This document shows positions 7,044-15,349 of a stretch of DNA of 52,207 nucleotides, one piece after another. Below the pieces are notes generated by a model, which saw nothing but the letters and a program-made list of their open reading frames with translations, was not told the DNA's origin and made no database searches. The stretch covers positions 1 through 52,207 of the forward strand of contig WFYM01000015.1 in NCBI GenBank assembly GCA_015490115.1, in the 5' to 3' direction. This stretch comes from Aquificaceae bacterium (GTDB taxonomy: Bacteria; Aquificota; Aquificia; Aquificales; Aquificaceae). How positions within the stretch are numbered: position 1 is the first letter of the stretch; the number at the start of each line of letters is the position of its first letter. Both the position numbers and the translations under genes were made by a program.

Positions 7044-8555
7044 TTAACTGTATCTGAAGACCCTGATATCCGGGTCCGGGAGGACCTTCCCAGCCCTTAT
7101 CCCGGGGTCGAAGGGCTGGGTCTCCTCGAAGGAGTCGGGGAAGAGGATGGTCTCATCCGCTATGTTGTTGTTTACCGTGATCTTTAGGGTGAGGTCCCCG
7201 ATCTTCAGCTCCCCTCCTAAAAGTTCAGCTGTCCTTTCGTTTGCGAGGACCCTCTGCTCCCTCTCCACTTCGTGGGTCCACAGGTTCCAGTGACCGACGT
7301 CGTCGACGAGTGTCCTGTCAACGAGGAGGTATATACCTTCCTCTTCTACTTCCGTCCCTTCGAACTCCACCTCCTCTACGGGCGGGAGGTCGGGAACAGA
7401 GAGGTCCTCGGGAACTTCAGCTCCGAAGACCTCCCTTAGGAAGTCGGAGAGGGTCCAAAATTCCGAGCTTAAAACGGGTCCCGAAGTTTTGAGGTTCCCG
7501 AACCCGTTTCTGAAGCCCGTGAACTCCCTCTCCTGAAAGGACCTTACGGGAACGACGGCGTCCGAGGAGTTGGCTGTTAGGTTAGGAAAGAGGGTGAGGT
7601 GGACCTTGAAAGTTTTCTCGAGAGGCTCCGTATCGTTTATGTAAGCGAATGGGTTTCCCGTGAGGATAAGCGTATCGAGGGAAGTGGCTTCCCTCAAAAG
7701 GTCCGAGAGACTCTTCGTTTTTATCGGGGTGACGTCCCCGACGAAGGAGTAGTCTATTCCCGTCCTTAGCCTTATTCTCTTTAGGGCTGAGAGGACGTTT
7801 CCCCTCCAAGGCGTCCTCAGGAGGGTGTCTCCGATAAGGAGGAGGGAATCTCCGAGTCCGAGGATCGCGCGGGAGATCTTATCTACCTTTTCCGGAGCCT
7901 TCTTCCCCTCAATCGCGTCCGCCAAACTCTCTAAGAATCTCACAACTTTCGGGGGTTTGAGGAGGAAGCTCTCGCTCGCCTTCTGGGCTACTGTTCCGAA
8001 CCTCGATGAGACGGCGACGAGGTAAGCTCCCCTCTCCACAGCGTCCACTATCCACCTTACCGACATCACCTCCGAAAAGACGGGGTCGCACTCGATGGCG
8101 ACTATAACCTTCTTCGAAGACCAACTTTGGGGTTTCAAAGTTGAAGGTCTGAAGGGAAGGTGGACAGCGTCGGAGTATACACAGTCCGTGAGCTGAAGGG
8201 AGGTCAGGAGGTCCCTCAGGTCCGTCGTCAACCTGTCGAGGAAGATGCCGACCCTCTTCCCGACCCTCCTTCTTACCTCCTCGAGGCTACCCTCCCTGAA
8301 CTCTTCCCCCTCCCTCAAAAGGACCCTCTTCGCCCTCATAGGGTTTTTGGGGAGTTCCTGAAGGAGGGCTATACCTTTCGTGCATAGGCTACCCATACCG
8401 TTGGGATCGTTGGGGTGTCCGTAAACGTCAACTATATTCCCCCCCTTCAGATAGGCTATGTATCCGCAGTAGCAACCGCAACCGAAACAGACACCGATCT
8501 TTTCCTCATCGAACCCTTTGGCGGTGAGGGGGAGGTTGGTGGGTCTCAGGCTCAC
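7044..8555 (-). CDS. reduced molybdopterin-oxidoreductase-like iron-sulfur protein
   Basis: A 503-residue protein. The N-terminus has the canonical MopB iron-sulfur spacing: Cys23-x2-Cys26-x3-Cys30-x27-Cys58, followed by TKG, as in formate dehydrogenases. An extra Cys28 sits inside the cluster motif. The middle resembles the molybdopterin-dinucleotide-binding domains but is much shorter than usual (full enzymes are about 700-1000 residues), and I cannot find the Cys/SecCys-His that ligates Mo or W in formate dehydrogenase. The last ~60 residues, with VNNNIADETILFPDSFEETQ split from the strand before it, look like a remnant of the C-terminal MPT-binding domain. It could be an electron-transfer or scaffold protein like NuoG rather than a Mo enzyme. 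GTG start overlapping the fabI stop (GTGA). Confidence 0.6.
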   Translation of the reverse strand: MSLRPTNLPLTAKGFDEEKIGVCFGCGCYCGYIAYLKGGNIVDVYGHPNDPNGMGSLCTKGIALLQELPKNPMRAKRVLLREGEEFREGSLEEVRRRVGKRVGIFLDRLTTDLRDLLTSLQLTDCVYSDAVHLPFRPSTLKPQSWSSKKVIVAIECDPVFSEVMSVRWIVDAVERGAYLVAVSSRFGTVAQKASESFLLKPPKVVRFLESLADAIEGKKAPEKVDKISRAILGLGDSLLLIGDTLLRTPWRGNVLSALKRIRLRTGIDYSFVGDVTPIKTKSLSDLLREATSLDTLILTGNPFAYINDTEPLEKTFKVHLTLFPNLTANSSDAVVPVRSFQEREFTGFRNGFGNLKTSGPVLSSEFWTLSDFLREVFGAEVPEDLSVPDLPPVEEVEFEGTEVEEEGIYLLVDRTLVDDVGHWNLWTHEVEREQRVLANERTAELLGGELKIGDLTLKITVNNNIADETILFPDSFEETQPFDPGIRAGKVLPDPDIRVFRYS

Positions 8556-9364
8556 TTCTCAAAGACCTCTTTCTTTATCTCCTCCTCCCTCCCGAAGACT
8601 CCCATTATGTGGTAGCCGTGGTCGACGTGAACCACCTCCCCCGTTATACCGCTCGCCCAGTCGCTGCAGAGAAAGACAGCAGTGTCCCCTATCTGCTCCG
8701 TCGTTATAGGCTTTCCGAAGGGGTTTACCTTCGTCGTGTGTTCCATCAAGAGGTGAAACCCGGTTATGCTGTAAGCTGCGAGCGTCTTCACCGGACCTGC
8801 GGATATGGCGTTTATCCTGTGTCCGTGCTTCGCTATGTCGTAGGCTAAGTATCTTACCGCGGACTCGAGGGCTGCCTTCGCTATCCCCATCACATTGTAG
8901 TGGGGAACCACCTTCTCCGAGCCGTAATATGTAAGCGTTATTATGCTACCGTTTTTTCCCTCCATGAGGGGAAGGAGCTTTCTCGTGAGGGCTATTAGGG
9001 AGTAAACGGAGACCTCCATCGCTATCTTGAAGCCCTCCCTCGTCGTGTCTATCACACCCCCCTTGAACTCCTCTTTCGGGGCGTAAGCTACCGAGTGGAC
9101 GAGGATGTCAAGCTCCCCCCACTTTTCCTTTACGAACTTGTATAGGGCGTCTATGTCCTCGTCGGAGGTGACGTCGCACTTGGTGACGAGGTCGCTACCC
9201 AACCCTTTTGCTATCTCCTCCACCCTCTTTTTCAGCTTCTCGTTCGCGTAAGTAAAAGCAAGCTCCGCACCTTCCCTTTTGAATGACTTTGCTATGCCGT
9301 AGGCTATGCTCCTTTCGTTGGCAACACCCGTGATCAGGGCTTTCTTCCCTTCGAGGAGTCCCAT
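8552..9364 (-). CDS. fabI: enoyl-[acyl-carrier-protein] reductase (NADH)
   Basis: A 270-residue FabI. It has the divergent Rossmann motif ITGVANERSIAYGIA, HSVAYAPKEEF after the fourth strand, and the FabI-specific catalytic spacing Tyr156-x6-Lys163 (with Tyr146/147 ahead of it). It carries out the last reduction of each fatty-acid elongation cycle. The start has AGGAGG 6 nt upstream. It lies 11 bp after the aldolase gene and overlaps the MopB-like gene by 4 bp. The C-terminal ~15 residues form an extra charged tail. Confidence 0.96.
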   Translation of the reverse strand: MGLLEGKKALITGVANERSIAYGIAKSFKREGAELAFTYANEKLKKRVEEIAKGLGSDLVTKCDVTSDEDIDALYKFVKEKWGELDILVHSVAYAPKEEFKGGVIDTTREGFKIAMEVSVYSLIALTRKLLPLMEGKNGSIITLTYYGSEKVVPHYNVMGIAKAALESAVRYLAYDIAKHGHRINAISAGPVKTLAAYSITGFHLLMEHTTKVNPFGKPITTEQIGDTAVFLCSDWASGITGEVVHVDHGYHIMGVFGREEEIKKEVFEK

Positions 9365-9375
9365 GGGAGACCTCC

Positions 9376-10182
9376 TCAGACCTTCACGCCTTCGAGGACC
9401 TCAAGGGCGGACTCCACGTCCCCTCCTTCGTGAACTATCCTCGCCATCGCCATAACCATCTTGGTGGGATCCTTCGCCTGAAAGATGTTCCTTCCTATGG
9501 AGAGACCGCTCGCCCCCGCGCTGATCGCACCGTAGACCATCTCGAGGACGTCCCTCTCCGACTTCATCTTGGGACCTCCAGCTATCACCACGGGTATCGG
9601 ACAGCCTTCGACCACCTTCGAGAAGGTCTCAGGGTCTCCGGTATACGGGACCTTGACTATGTCCGCTCCGAGTTCCGCACCCACCCTCGCACAGTGGGCT
9701 ACCACCTTCGGGTCATACTGGTTCTCTATCTTGGGACCCCTCCCGTATACCATGGCGAGGAGGGGCATCTGCCACTCTTCGCAAGCCCTCGAGACCTTCC
9801 CGAAGTCCCTGAGCATCTCCCTCTCCTGCTCCGCTCCGAGGTTCACGTGGATCGAAACAGCGTCCGCACCGAGCCTTATAGCCTCCTCGACCGTGCAGAC
9901 GAGGACCTTGTCGTTTTTCGTAGGCGAGAGGTCCGTGGAGGCGGAGAGGTGGACTATGAGACCTATGTCCCTACCGCTACCCCTGTGACCTGCTCTTACC
10001 ATCCCCTTGTGCAGAACAACAGCGTTCGCTCCCCCCCTCGCCACCTTCTCTACCGCCTCCTTTATGTTCCTTATGCCCTCTATGGGTCCGGAGCTGACCC
10101 CGTGGTCCATCGGGACTATAATTGTTTTCTTGGTCTCCCTGTTCATTATCCTCTCGAGCCTGACCGCCTTCCCTATACCCAT
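9376..10182 (-). CDS. DhnA-type class I aldolase (ADH synthase or fructose-bisphosphate aldolase)
   Basis: A 268-residue TIM-barrel aldolase of the archaeal class I (DhnA/FbaB) family. The Schiff-base Lys is Lys177 in GADIVKVPYTGD, and Asp26-His27 in VPMDHGVSSGP and Tyr147 in MVYGRG match family active-site residues. The family has two main activities: fructose-1,6-bisphosphate aldolase, and 2-amino-3,7-dideoxy-D-threo-hept-6-ulosonate (ADH) synthase, the first step of an alternative 3-dehydroquinate route. The short length and IVPMDHG start fit the ADH synthase branch, but sequence alone does not settle it. It lies 3 bp after a TonB-like gene and 11 bp before fabI. Confidence 0.85.
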   Translation of the reverse strand: MGIGKAVRLERIMNRETKKTIIVPMDHGVSSGPIEGIRNIKEAVEKVARGGANAVVLHKGMVRAGHRGSGRDIGLIVHLSASTDLSPTKNDKVLVCTVEEAIRLGADAVSIHVNLGAEQEREMLRDFGKVSRACEEWQMPLLAMVYGRGPKIENQYDPKVVAHCARVGAELGADIVKVPYTGDPETFSKVVEGCPIPVVIAGGPKMKSERDVLEMVYGAISAGASGLSIGRNIFQAKDPTKMVMAMARIVHEGGDVESALEVLEGVKV

Positions 10183-10185
10183 CTC

Positions 10186-10875
10186 TCAACCTCCCTGAAA
10201 GCTGAAGGTTATCTCCCCAACCTGAACCTCCTTCTCCTCGACCCTCTCAAACCTTATACCCCTCACGAAGGAAAGAAGGACACTATCTATGTTAGCACTT
10301 CCGCTCCTCTGAACCAAGACCGCCCTCACCACCTTCCCCTCAGGTGAGACCCATATCCTCACCCTCACCGCACTCGGAAACTCGGTCGTGACGAGTTCGG
10401 GAAGGGGAGGTGTGTAGACTATCCTCCTCGTCCCCCCCTTTATCTTCACCTGACCACCCTTTACTACTGCGGAGATCGTCCCCACCTCCTTTTTCTTCGG
10501 TCTTTTTTGCTCCTTCAGCCTCATCTCCACCTTCCTCTGTATCTCCGCAAGGACCGAGACGTCCTCCTCTTCCGGGACCTTAACGTCACCTTTGGTGTGA
10601 GCCTTCGAAACCCCGGTGCCTGCTATCTTCTTCTTTTCCTTTGGAGTCTCCTTCTTGGCTACCGTCCTTTTCGCCTCGCTCCTTACCTGAGTCACCGACT
10701 TTGCCTTCTTTTCCTCCTTCTTTTTAACCTCCACTATCTCGACCCTCAAAGGGTATATATCCGGGACCTCCTCCACCTTCACTATGAAGACTGAGGTGAG
10801 GAGGGAAAAAAGTATCAAGTTCACGAGGACGGACACAGCCCAGTAGAGGAGTTCCTCTAAAGCATCTCTCAGCAT
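10186..10875 (-). CDS. TonB-family protein without adjacent ExbBD
   Basis: A 229-residue protein with one N-terminal membrane helix (about residues 10-32), a long Lys/Glu-rich and partly Pro-containing periplasmic linker (about 40-130), and a C-terminal TonB-like domain (VRVRIWVSPEGKVVRAVLVQ, then SGSANIDSVLLSFVRGIRFE). The helix lacks the S-x3-H motif that TonB uses with ExbB; the matching place reads SVLVN (Ser15, Asn19). The start is uncertain: ATG at 10873-10875 is used here; an upstream GTG at 10897-10899 adds eight residues. It heads the minus-strand run down to the QueC-like gene and is divergent from gpsA. Confidence 0.75.
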   Translation of the reverse strand: MLRDALEELLYWAVSVLVNLILFSLLTSVFIVKVEEVPDIYPLRVEIVEVKKKEEKKAKSVTQVRSEAKRTVAKKETPKEKKKIAGTGVSKAHTKGDVKVPEEEDVSVLAEIQRKVEMRLKEQKRPKKKEVGTISAVVKGGQVKIKGGTRRIVYTPPLPELVTTEFPSAVRVRIWVSPEGKVVRAVLVQRSGSANIDSVLLSFVRGIRFERVEEKEVQVGEITFSFQGG

Positions 10876-10901
10876 CCCTCTTAGTATAATCTTAAACACT
10901 T
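10876..10901. promoter_or_regulatory. divergent promoter region, TonB-like gene / gpsA
   Basis: A 26-bp gap. TATAAT at 10885-10890 is a good plus-strand -10 element for gpsA; the ATG follows 11 nt later, so the gpsA leader would be a few bases or absent. The reverse strand reads ATTATACT over the same bases and could serve the TonB-like gene. Confidence 0.45.
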
Positions 10902-11879
10902 ATGGAGTTTGGAATACTCGGCGGGGGAAGGTGGGGGACAGCTCTCGGGACACACCTCTCAAAGAAGGGACACAAAGTCCTCATCTACGATAAGAACCCC
11001 GAAGTTGTGAGGCGGATAAACGAGGGAAAGCATCCTTATTTGGAGGGTTTGGAGCTTCCCAAAGGTGTCAGGGCTACAACGCACCTCTCTGACATGGAGG
11101 ACTTCGAGTATATAATCTGCGCCCTTCCCACCCAAGCTGTAAGGGACGTGGTCTCGAAGGTAGACCTGAGAGGCAGGAAGTTCGTGAGCGCCTCCAAGGG
11201 TTTGGAGGTAGGAACTTTCAAGAGGATAAGCGAGATAGTGAAGGAGGTCCATCCCGAAGCTGAGGTCTTCGCCCTCTCCGGACCCTCCTTCGCTGAGGAA
11301 GTGTCGAAGGGTCTCCCCACAGCGGTCGTCCTCGGGTATTCGGGGAACCCTGAGGTGGCGAAGGGCTTGAGGGACGCCATAAACTCGGAGAACTTCAGGG
11401 TATATCTCAACGATGACCTTGCGGGTGTTGAACTGGGAGGGGCTTTGAAGAACGTGATAGCCATAGCCTGCGGTATTTCGGACGGACTCGGCTTCGGTCA
11501 CAACGCAAGGGCTGCCCTCATAACGAGGGGCTTAGTGGAGATGACGAGGATAGGGGTGAAGTTGGGAGCGAGAAGGGAGACTTTCTTCGGACTTTCTGGG
11601 GCGGGAGACCTGATCCTGACCGCCACATCCGACCTTTCGAGGAACAGGACCTTCGGTCTCCTCCTCGGAAGGGGAATGGGACCCTCCGAAGCCCTCAAAA
11701 AGATAGGTCAGACAGTCGAGGGTGTCGAAACTGTAAAAGCACTGAAGCCCCTCGTCGACAGGGAAAACATATACGCACCTATAACGACGGCGGTCTACGA
11801 GGTGGTCATGGAAGGGAGGGACCTGAGGGAGGTCGTAAAGGAGATGCTCCTGAGGACCCCCGGAGAGGAGTTTTCCTGA
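10902..11879 (+). CDS. gpsA: glycerol-3-phosphate dehydrogenase [NAD(P)+]
   Basis: A 325-residue GpsA making sn-glycerol-3-phosphate for phospholipid synthesis. The N-terminal Rossmann motif is GILGGGRWGTALG. Next come the SASKGLE and SGPSFAEEV blocks, the catalytic-lysine region VELGGALKNVIAIACG, and NARAALITRGLVEM with the substrate-binding Arg. GLSGAGDLILTATSDLSRNR is the family's C-terminal signature. It ends with TGA directly against the stop of the convergent rsgA (no bases between), which makes a TGATCA palindrome at the junction. Confidence 0.97.
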   Translation: MEFGILGGGRWGTALGTHLSKKGHKVLIYDKNPEVVRRINEGKHPYLEGLELPKGVRATTHLSDMEDFEYIICALPTQAVRDVVSKVDLRGRKFVSASKGLEVGTFKRISEIVKEVHPEAEVFALSGPSFAEEVSKGLPTAVVLGYSGNPEVAKGLRDAINSENFRVYLNDDLAGVELGGALKNVIAIACGISDGLGFGHNARAALITRGLVEMTRIGVKLGARRETFFGLSGAGDLILTATSDLSRNRTFGLLLGRGMGPSEALKKIGQTVEGVETVKALKPLVDRENIYAPITTAVYEVVMEGRDLREVVKEMLLRTPGEEFS

Positions 11880-12764
11880 TCAGCCGCAGATCTCTTCGAG
11901 ATCCTCGATATACTCCTTTATCATCTTGAGGTAACTTTTGAACCTCTCACAGCTTACCTCACCTTCCGCGAGCGCCTTTTTCACCTCACACCCCGGCTCC
12001 CTCGTGTGTGTGCAGTCCGGATACTTACACTCGTATCTGAGGAACTCCCTGAAGTAGTTCTTCACGTCCCTCCTCCTTACAAAGTCGAGGACCTCCACCT
12101 TGGAAAAGCCCGGAGTGTCGCCGAGGAAAGAACCCCTCCCGAAGGGAAGGAGCTTAACACCCGTGGTCGTGTGCCTTCCCCTCTCCGTCTTTTCGCTAAC
12201 CTCTTGGGTCTTTAGCTCCGCACCGGTTAGCCTCTTCAAAATCGAGCTTTTCCCGACTCCAGAAGGTCCGGCGAGTATGCATATCTCCCCCTCCACGAGG
12301 TCCACCACTTTCTCGAGTCCCTCACCCGTCTCCGCACTCACGTGAACAACGTCGTAACCCGCAGAGGAGTATATCTCAGTCCACCTCTCCAGCTCCTTCC
12401 TTCCCTCATCACCGAGCAGGTCCACCTTGTTGAAGACGATAACAGGCTCGCAACCAACGTGGTCGTAAACGACGAGGAGGCTGTCGAGGAGGTGGTTGTC
12501 GAACTCGGGCATCTCAACGGTCACAACGCATATCACCCTGTCCACGTTCGCTATGGGAGGTCTTATGAGGAGGTTCTTCCTATTTTTCACCTCCTCTATG
12601 GCGAAGGTCTCCCGATCTATCTCCTCACCGAGGACCCTGTCTCCCGCATAGATCCTCGTCTTTTTGAGGACCTTTCCCCTCGGTATTCCCCTCAGCTCCT
12701 TCCCTTCCTCGGTCCTTACCCTTATTAGCTGGGCTACCCTCTCTACTACGAGACCCTCCTTCAA
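11880..12764 (-). CDS. rsgA: ribosome small-subunit GTPase RsgA
   Basis: A 294-residue circularly permuted GTPase that helps mature the 30S subunit. It has an N-terminal OB fold, then the G4 motif (VFNKVDLL) ahead of G1 (GPSGVGKSS), which is the diagnostic RsgA/YjeQ order. After these come RGRHTTTGVKL (switch I) and FLGDTPGFSKVEV (G3), and a C-terminal zinc knuckle with CKYPDCTHTREPGCEVK. The start is TTG at 12762-12764, with no good alternative in frame. It follows the M24 peptidase gene by 17 bp. Confidence 0.95.
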   Translation of the reverse strand: MKEGLVVERVAQLIRVRTEEGKELRGIPRGKVLKKTRIYAGDRVLGEEIDRETFAIEEVKNRKNLLIRPPIANVDRVICVVTVEMPEFDNHLLDSLLVVYDHVGCEPVIVFNKVDLLGDEGRKELERWTEIYSSAGYDVVHVSAETGEGLEKVVDLVEGEICILAGPSGVGKSSILKRLTGAELKTQEVSEKTERGRHTTTGVKLLPFGRGSFLGDTPGFSKVEVLDFVRRRDVKNYFREFLRYECKYPDCTHTREPGCEVKKALAEGEVSCERFKSYLKMIKEYIEDLEEICG

Positions 12765-12781
12765 CCTAAGGGTATATTCTA

Positions 12782-13846
12782 CTAAAGTGTTACGAGGTCG
12801 AGACCTACCGAGGAGAGAGGCTCACCCCTCCCGTCTATTACTGCGACCATGTTCTCTATCCTAACCCCGAACCTCCCCGGCAGGTAAACTCCCGGCTCCA
12901 CGGTAAAGACCATACCCTCTTCTATGACCCTATTTGCGTCCTCACCCTTAAAGTAGACCCTCGGATACTCGTGGATCTCAACACCTATACCATGTCCTGT
13001 GGAGTGGCTGAAGAACTTACCGAGCCTCTTTCTGCTTATATGCTCCCTCGCAGCCCTGTCAACGTCACCTATCCTGTTTCCAACCTTCACCTTTTCGAGG
13101 GCAAAGAGGTGGGCGTCCCTTACCACCGTATATACTTTCTTGAACTCCTCCTCCGGTTTTCCTATGAACAAGGTCCTCGTAAAGTCGGTGCAGTATCCCC
13201 TCCACACAAGCCCCATGTCTATAAGGAGAGGTTCCCCGCTTTTTATTTTTCTTAGTGAGGTCTCGTGGTGGGGGATCGCTGAACTCTCACCTCCCGCAAC
13301 TATGGCGGGGAAGCTCTCACCCGTGGAACCCTCCTCGAAGATCCTGTTCACTATGAACCTCCTCACCTCAAGCTCCGTCATCCCCGGTCTTACAAAGCCG
13401 AGTATATCTTTGAAGATTCTGTCCACCTTCTTCGCCCCCTCCCTCATCCTCTCTATCTCCTCCTTTGTCTTTACAGCCCTTATATCCCTCAAGAAGTTTG
13501 TGTAGCCCACCCACCTTATCCCTTTTGCCCTCAGAGACCCTCTGAAGTCACAGCTTACCCTGTCCCTCTCGTAACCTACCCTGCTGACACCGAGGTCTTT
13601 AAGGAACCTCTTTATGAACCTGAGAGCCTTTCCCTTTATGAGGACAACGTCCCAGTCTTTTAGCTCCTTCTTAGCCCTTTCGTAATACCTCCCGTCGGTG
13701 AGGAGGTGCTTCGAAGAGGGTGTGAGAACCACGTAGGCGTGGGTGGACTTAAAACCGGAGAGGTAAAAGACGTTAGCCTGAGAGGAGAAGAGGAAGGCGT
13801 CGAGACCCTCCTTCTCTATCAAACTTTGGACCTCTTTCACCTTCAT
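12782..13846 (-). CDS. pepQ: Xaa-Pro aminopeptidase-like M24 metallopeptidase
   Basis: A 354-residue protein with a creatinase-like N-terminal domain (FYLSGFKSTHAYVVLT, ending in the loop before IRAVKTKEEIERMREGAKK) and the C-terminal pita-bread domain. The dinuclear-metal ligands are visible: Asp in LLIDMGLVWRGYCTDFTRT (two), His in HSTGHGIGVEIHE, and Glu in VFTVEPGVYLP and RIENMVAV. The family removes N-terminal residues next to proline or cleaves X-Pro dipeptides; PepP and PepQ cannot be separated here. ATG at 13844-13846 is used; ATG at 13865-13867 in frame would overlap the divergent hydrolase gene. Confidence 0.9.
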   Translation of the reverse strand: MKVKEVQSLIEKEGLDAFLFSSQANVFYLSGFKSTHAYVVLTPSSKHLLTDGRYYERAKKELKDWDVVLIKGKALRFIKRFLKDLGVSRVGYERDRVSCDFRGSLRAKGIRWVGYTNFLRDIRAVKTKEEIERMREGAKKVDRIFKDILGFVRPGMTELEVRRFIVNRIFEEGSTGESFPAIVAGGESSAIPHHETSLRKIKSGEPLLIDMGLVWRGYCTDFTRTLFIGKPEEEFKKVYTVVRDAHLFALEKVKVGNRIGDVDRAAREHISRKRLGKFFSHSTGHGIGVEIHEYPRVYFKGEDANRVIEEGMVFTVEPGVYLPGRFGVRIENMVAVIDGRGEPLSSVGLDLVTL

Positions 13847-13865
13847 GACTTTATAATTTAATCTC
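13847..13865. promoter_or_regulatory. divergent promoter region, M24 peptidase / hydrolase
   Basis: Nineteen bases hold TATAAT at 13852-13857, only 8 nt before the plus-strand ATG, with no ribosome-binding site in between. This is what a leaderless transcript of the hydrolase gene would look like. The reverse strand carries AAATTATAAAG, a possible -10 for the peptidase gene. Confidence 0.4.
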
Positions 13866-14624
13866 ATGAGGGTCTTCACACCCGTTGCGGTCCTTTTCTT
13901 GCATGCATTTCCTCTTTCGAAGGAGATGTTCTCCTCCCAGATGGAAGTCTTGGAGAGAGAAGGTATACCTTACGTGGCTGTGGACTACCCCGGCTTCGGA
14001 GAGGAGAGACCCCTACCCGGTGAACTCACCGTAGAGAGGATAACCGACTTCGTCCTTTCCAAAATAAGCTCCCTCGGTATCAAAAGGCTCGTTCCCGTCG
14101 GCGACAGCATGGGGGGTTACGTGATATTCGACATGTTCAGGAGATACAAGGACATGGTAAAGGGAGCTGTCTTCGTGTCCACGAGGGCGGAGGCGGACAC
14201 GGAGGAGCAAAAGAAGGTAAGATACGAGACCATGGAGAGGGTAAGGAGGGAAGGAACAGCTTTCCTTATAGAGACCATGCTCGAGAACCAGACGTCACCG
14301 GCGACGAAGAAAGATCAGGAAAAGATGAGTAGGCTGAGGTGCATGATGGAGAAGGCGACACGGGAGGGGATAATAAAGACGCTCAAAGCTCTCGCCGAGA
14401 GGAGGGACAACAGGGACCTGCTACCTGAAATAGACGTTCCCGTCCTCGTCGTCGCCGGTAAGGACGACGAGAAGGTGACACCGCCCGAGGTGGTAAGGAG
14501 AATAGCGGAGGGTATAAAGGGTGCGGAGTATAAAGAGATAAAAGACTCAGCACACCTTCCCCCTTTCGAGAACCCGGAGGAGTTCAACGAACTGCTTCTT
14601 AGCTTCTTGAGGAAGGTCCTTTGA
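13866..14624 (+). CDS. alpha/beta-hydrolase fold protein
   Basis: A 252-residue alpha/beta hydrolase. The oxyanion strand is VLFLHAFPLSKEMF, the nucleophile elbow is GDSMGG with Ser81, the acid lies in VVAGKDDEKVTP and the base is the His in SAHLPPFENPEEF. A helical cap of about 60 residues separates the two halves. The substrate cannot be predicted; relatives include esterases, lactonases and MhpC/BioH-like enzymes. Bases just before the stop form a TTGA overlap with the next gene, so it is cotranslated with prmA. Confidence 0.88.
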   Translation: MRVFTPVAVLFLHAFPLSKEMFSSQMEVLEREGIPYVAVDYPGFGEERPLPGELTVERITDFVLSKISSLGIKRLVPVGDSMGGYVIFDMFRRYKDMVKGAVFVSTRAEADTEEQKKVRYETMERVRREGTAFLIETMLENQTSPATKKDQEKMSRLRCMMEKATREGIIKTLKALAERRDNRDLLPEIDVPVLVVAGKDDEKVTPPEVVRRIAEGIKGAEYKEIKDSAHLPPFENPEEFNELLLSFLRKVL

Positions 14625-15349
14625 GGAGGTTCCTCTACAAGTTGAGCGAGGAGGAACTCTGGAACCTCGGTATCCCCGTTGAGATAGTGAGAAGGGAAGG
14701 GGAAGAGGTAGTCTTCGCAACATACGAGCCTCTCGAAGGCTTAAAGCCCGTCAAAGAAGAGGAAGTTCCGGAGAACTGGGAAAGCTGGAGGGAAGGCTTC
14801 GGTCCAATTGAGGTGGGGAAGATAGTGGTCCTTCCCCCTTGGAAGAAGGTGGTCTTTATAAAGCCGGGTATGGCCTTCGGGACGGGTCTCCACCCGTCGA
14901 CGAAGCTCTGCCTCAGAGCCATTCAAGAGATGCTAAGGAAAGGGGATTCGGTCCTCGACGTCGGGACGGGGAGCGGGATACTCGCGATAGCTTCAAAGCT
15001 CCTCGGTGCGGGGAGGGTCCTCGCAGTAGATATCTCGGAGGAGGCGGTAAGGGAGTGCGGGGAGAACGCAAGAATAAACGGAGTTTCCATCGAGTGCAGG
15101 AGGGGAAGGGCGAGGGATATTAATGAGAGGTTCGACCTCGTAGTCGCCAACCTCGAGATATCGGTCTTTAAAGAGGAGATAGGTGATTTGGTTAAAGTAT
15201 CGAAGGGTAGGCTCATCCTTTCGGGTCTTTACGGGGAAGGGGACCTCGAAGCTCTTAAAGGTCTCCTTCGGAAACACAAACTCCGTATCCGTAGAATATA
15301 TGAGGAGGAGAACTGGTTTTCGGTGGGTGTGGAGGATGGGAGGGATTAG
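14621..15349 (+). CDS. prmA: ribosomal protein L11 methyltransferase
   Basis: A 242-residue PrmA. An N-terminal substrate-recognition domain of about 60 residues precedes a Rossmann methyltransferase domain. The conserved linker and motif are present: KPGMAFGTGLHPSTKLCL (family hallmark), DVGTGSGILAIASKLLGA (motif I, SAM binding), VLAVDISEEAV (motif II) and DLVVANLEI (post-motif II). It trimethylates L11 in bacteria studied. The TTG start at 14621-14623 overlaps the hydrolase stop and has a GGAAGG a few bases upstream; no ATG is suitable. It overlaps the M23 gene by 14 bp. Confidence 0.93.
   Translation: MRRFLYKLSEEELWNLGIPVEIVRREGEEVVFATYEPLEGLKPVKEEEVPENWESWREGFGPIEVGKIVVLPPWKKVVFIKPGMAFGTGLHPSTKLCLRAIQEMLRKGDSVLDVGTGSGILAIASKLLGAGRVLAVDISEEAVRECGENARINGVSIECRRGRARDINERFDLVVANLEISVFKEEIGDLVKVSKGRLILSGLYGEGDLEALKGLLRKHKLRIRRIYEEENWFSVGVEDGRD

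Noticed and set aside
9430..10347. 305-codon plus-strand frame, Arg/His/Tyr-rich
   Set aside because: It lies fully antisense to the DhnA-type aldolase, whose active-site residues are all present; no ribosome-binding site or recognised domain.
15183..15335. N-terminal extension of the M23 peptidase
   Set aside because: It overlaps the prmA methyltransferase domain in another frame; the membrane helix begins directly after ATG 15336.
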